15,090 nucleotides of DNA from JAVBOP01 sp031550405 (lineage in GTDB: Bacteria; Bacteroidota; Ignavibacteria; Kapaibacteriales; UBA2268). The translations under genes were made by a program, and so were the position numbers. A model generated the notes under the pieces. That model had not been told where the DNA came from and searched no databases. It was given only the letters and a program-made list of their open reading frames with translations. The stretch spans positions 1 to 15,090 of the forward strand of contig JAVBOP010000215.1 in NCBI GenBank assembly GCA_031550405.1. The letters run 5' to 3'. The first letter of the stretch is position 1; every line of letters begins with the position of its first letter. Of this stretch, positions 14,891 through 15,090 are shown one piece after another.

Positions 14891-15090
14891 CTGTACCTCC
14901 ACAGGTCATTTCCCATAATTTTTTTAAAATAATATTTTGTATTATCTATGCTATCCCAAAATACTAATGTATCTCCCATATTGCTTTCGTCATAAAGAAA
15001 AGAAATATTTTTAGGAATATTTTTCCCTTCGTATCTAAAAAGCCAATTTTTAGTTGTATCAAATGGAAATTTTATATTGCACTCCTGCCA
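14887..15090 (-). CDS. C-terminal 67 residues of an unidentified protein (5' end outside window)
   Basis: The minus-strand frame is open from the window edge to TGA at 14889-14887, which overlaps the protease ATG (ATGA). The visible part begins WQECNIKFPFDTTKNWLFRY and ends YYFKKIMGNDLWRYR. It is rich in aromatic and charged residues, with no domain or sorting motif I recognise. The start-stop overlap plus the strong ribosome site inside this gene's end indicate one operon with the metalloprotease. It could be a separate secreted or lipoprotein partner; nothing in the fragment settles that. Confidence 0.65.
   Translation of the reverse strand, partial: WQECNIKFPFDTTKNWLFRYEGKNIPKNISFLYDESNMGDTLVFWDSIDNTKYYFKKIMGNDLWRYR

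Noticed and set aside
1..15090. CRISPR array, tRNA or rRNA genes
   Set aside because: No regularly spaced repeat-spacer series, tRNA cloverleaf signatures or rRNA core sequences were seen by eye.

Overview
The window looks like part of an AT-rich genome from the Bacteroidota/Chlorobi (FCB) group, possibly Ignavibacteria or Kapabacteria-like. This rests on two proteins ending in C-terminal domains of the type IX secretion (Por) sorting type, a very large secreted protein with choice-of-anchor-D-type repeats, a lipoprotein beta-propeller, and promoter candidates resembling the TTG / TAnnTTTG Bacteroidota type. The exact lineage is inference.

Layout: (1) 1-726, minus: FkbM-type methyltransferase, cut by the window edge. 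(2) 727-1107: intergenic, with a decayed IS5-type transposase fragment and a perfect 11-bp hairpin. (3) 1108-1590, minus: small DUF5684-like membrane protein. (4) 1793-3799, minus: tightly packed restriction-modification operon in the order truncated methyltransferase start, 54-residue acidic ORF, PD-(D/E)XK endonuclease, complete beta-class DNA methyltransferase. It is clearly AT-richer than the large gene at 5118 and is bounded by a 14-bp repeat. (5) 3839-4888, minus: lipoprotein beta-propeller. (6) 5118-9449, plus: 1443-residue exported protein (Asp-box propeller, ASH-type domains, cohesin-like domain, sorting domain). (7) 9598-11550, plus: TPR-linker-GT4 glycosyltransferase. (8) 11551-11860: intergenic repeats and a terminator between convergent genes. 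(9) 11861-12900, minus: S74-chaperone protein with a sorting domain and an apparent 1-base frameshift in its signal peptide. (10) 12941-14890, minus: fungalysin-like secreted metalloprotease with an altered zinc-ligand motif, translationally overlapping the end of a further gene (14887 to the window edge).

How the genes fit together: most of the window encodes exported or surface components (propeller lipoprotein, giant adhesin-like protein, S74 protein, protease) plus enzymes that could modify surface glycans (GT4, FkbM methyltransferase). The restriction-modification module looks like a separate acquired defence unit.

The most unusual non-coding signal is a recurrent A/T-rich dyad, TTATGAA-N6-TTCATAA and variants. 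At least a half-site lies in or at the edge of every intergenic gap, including an exact 18-bp copy on each side of the lipoprotein gene.
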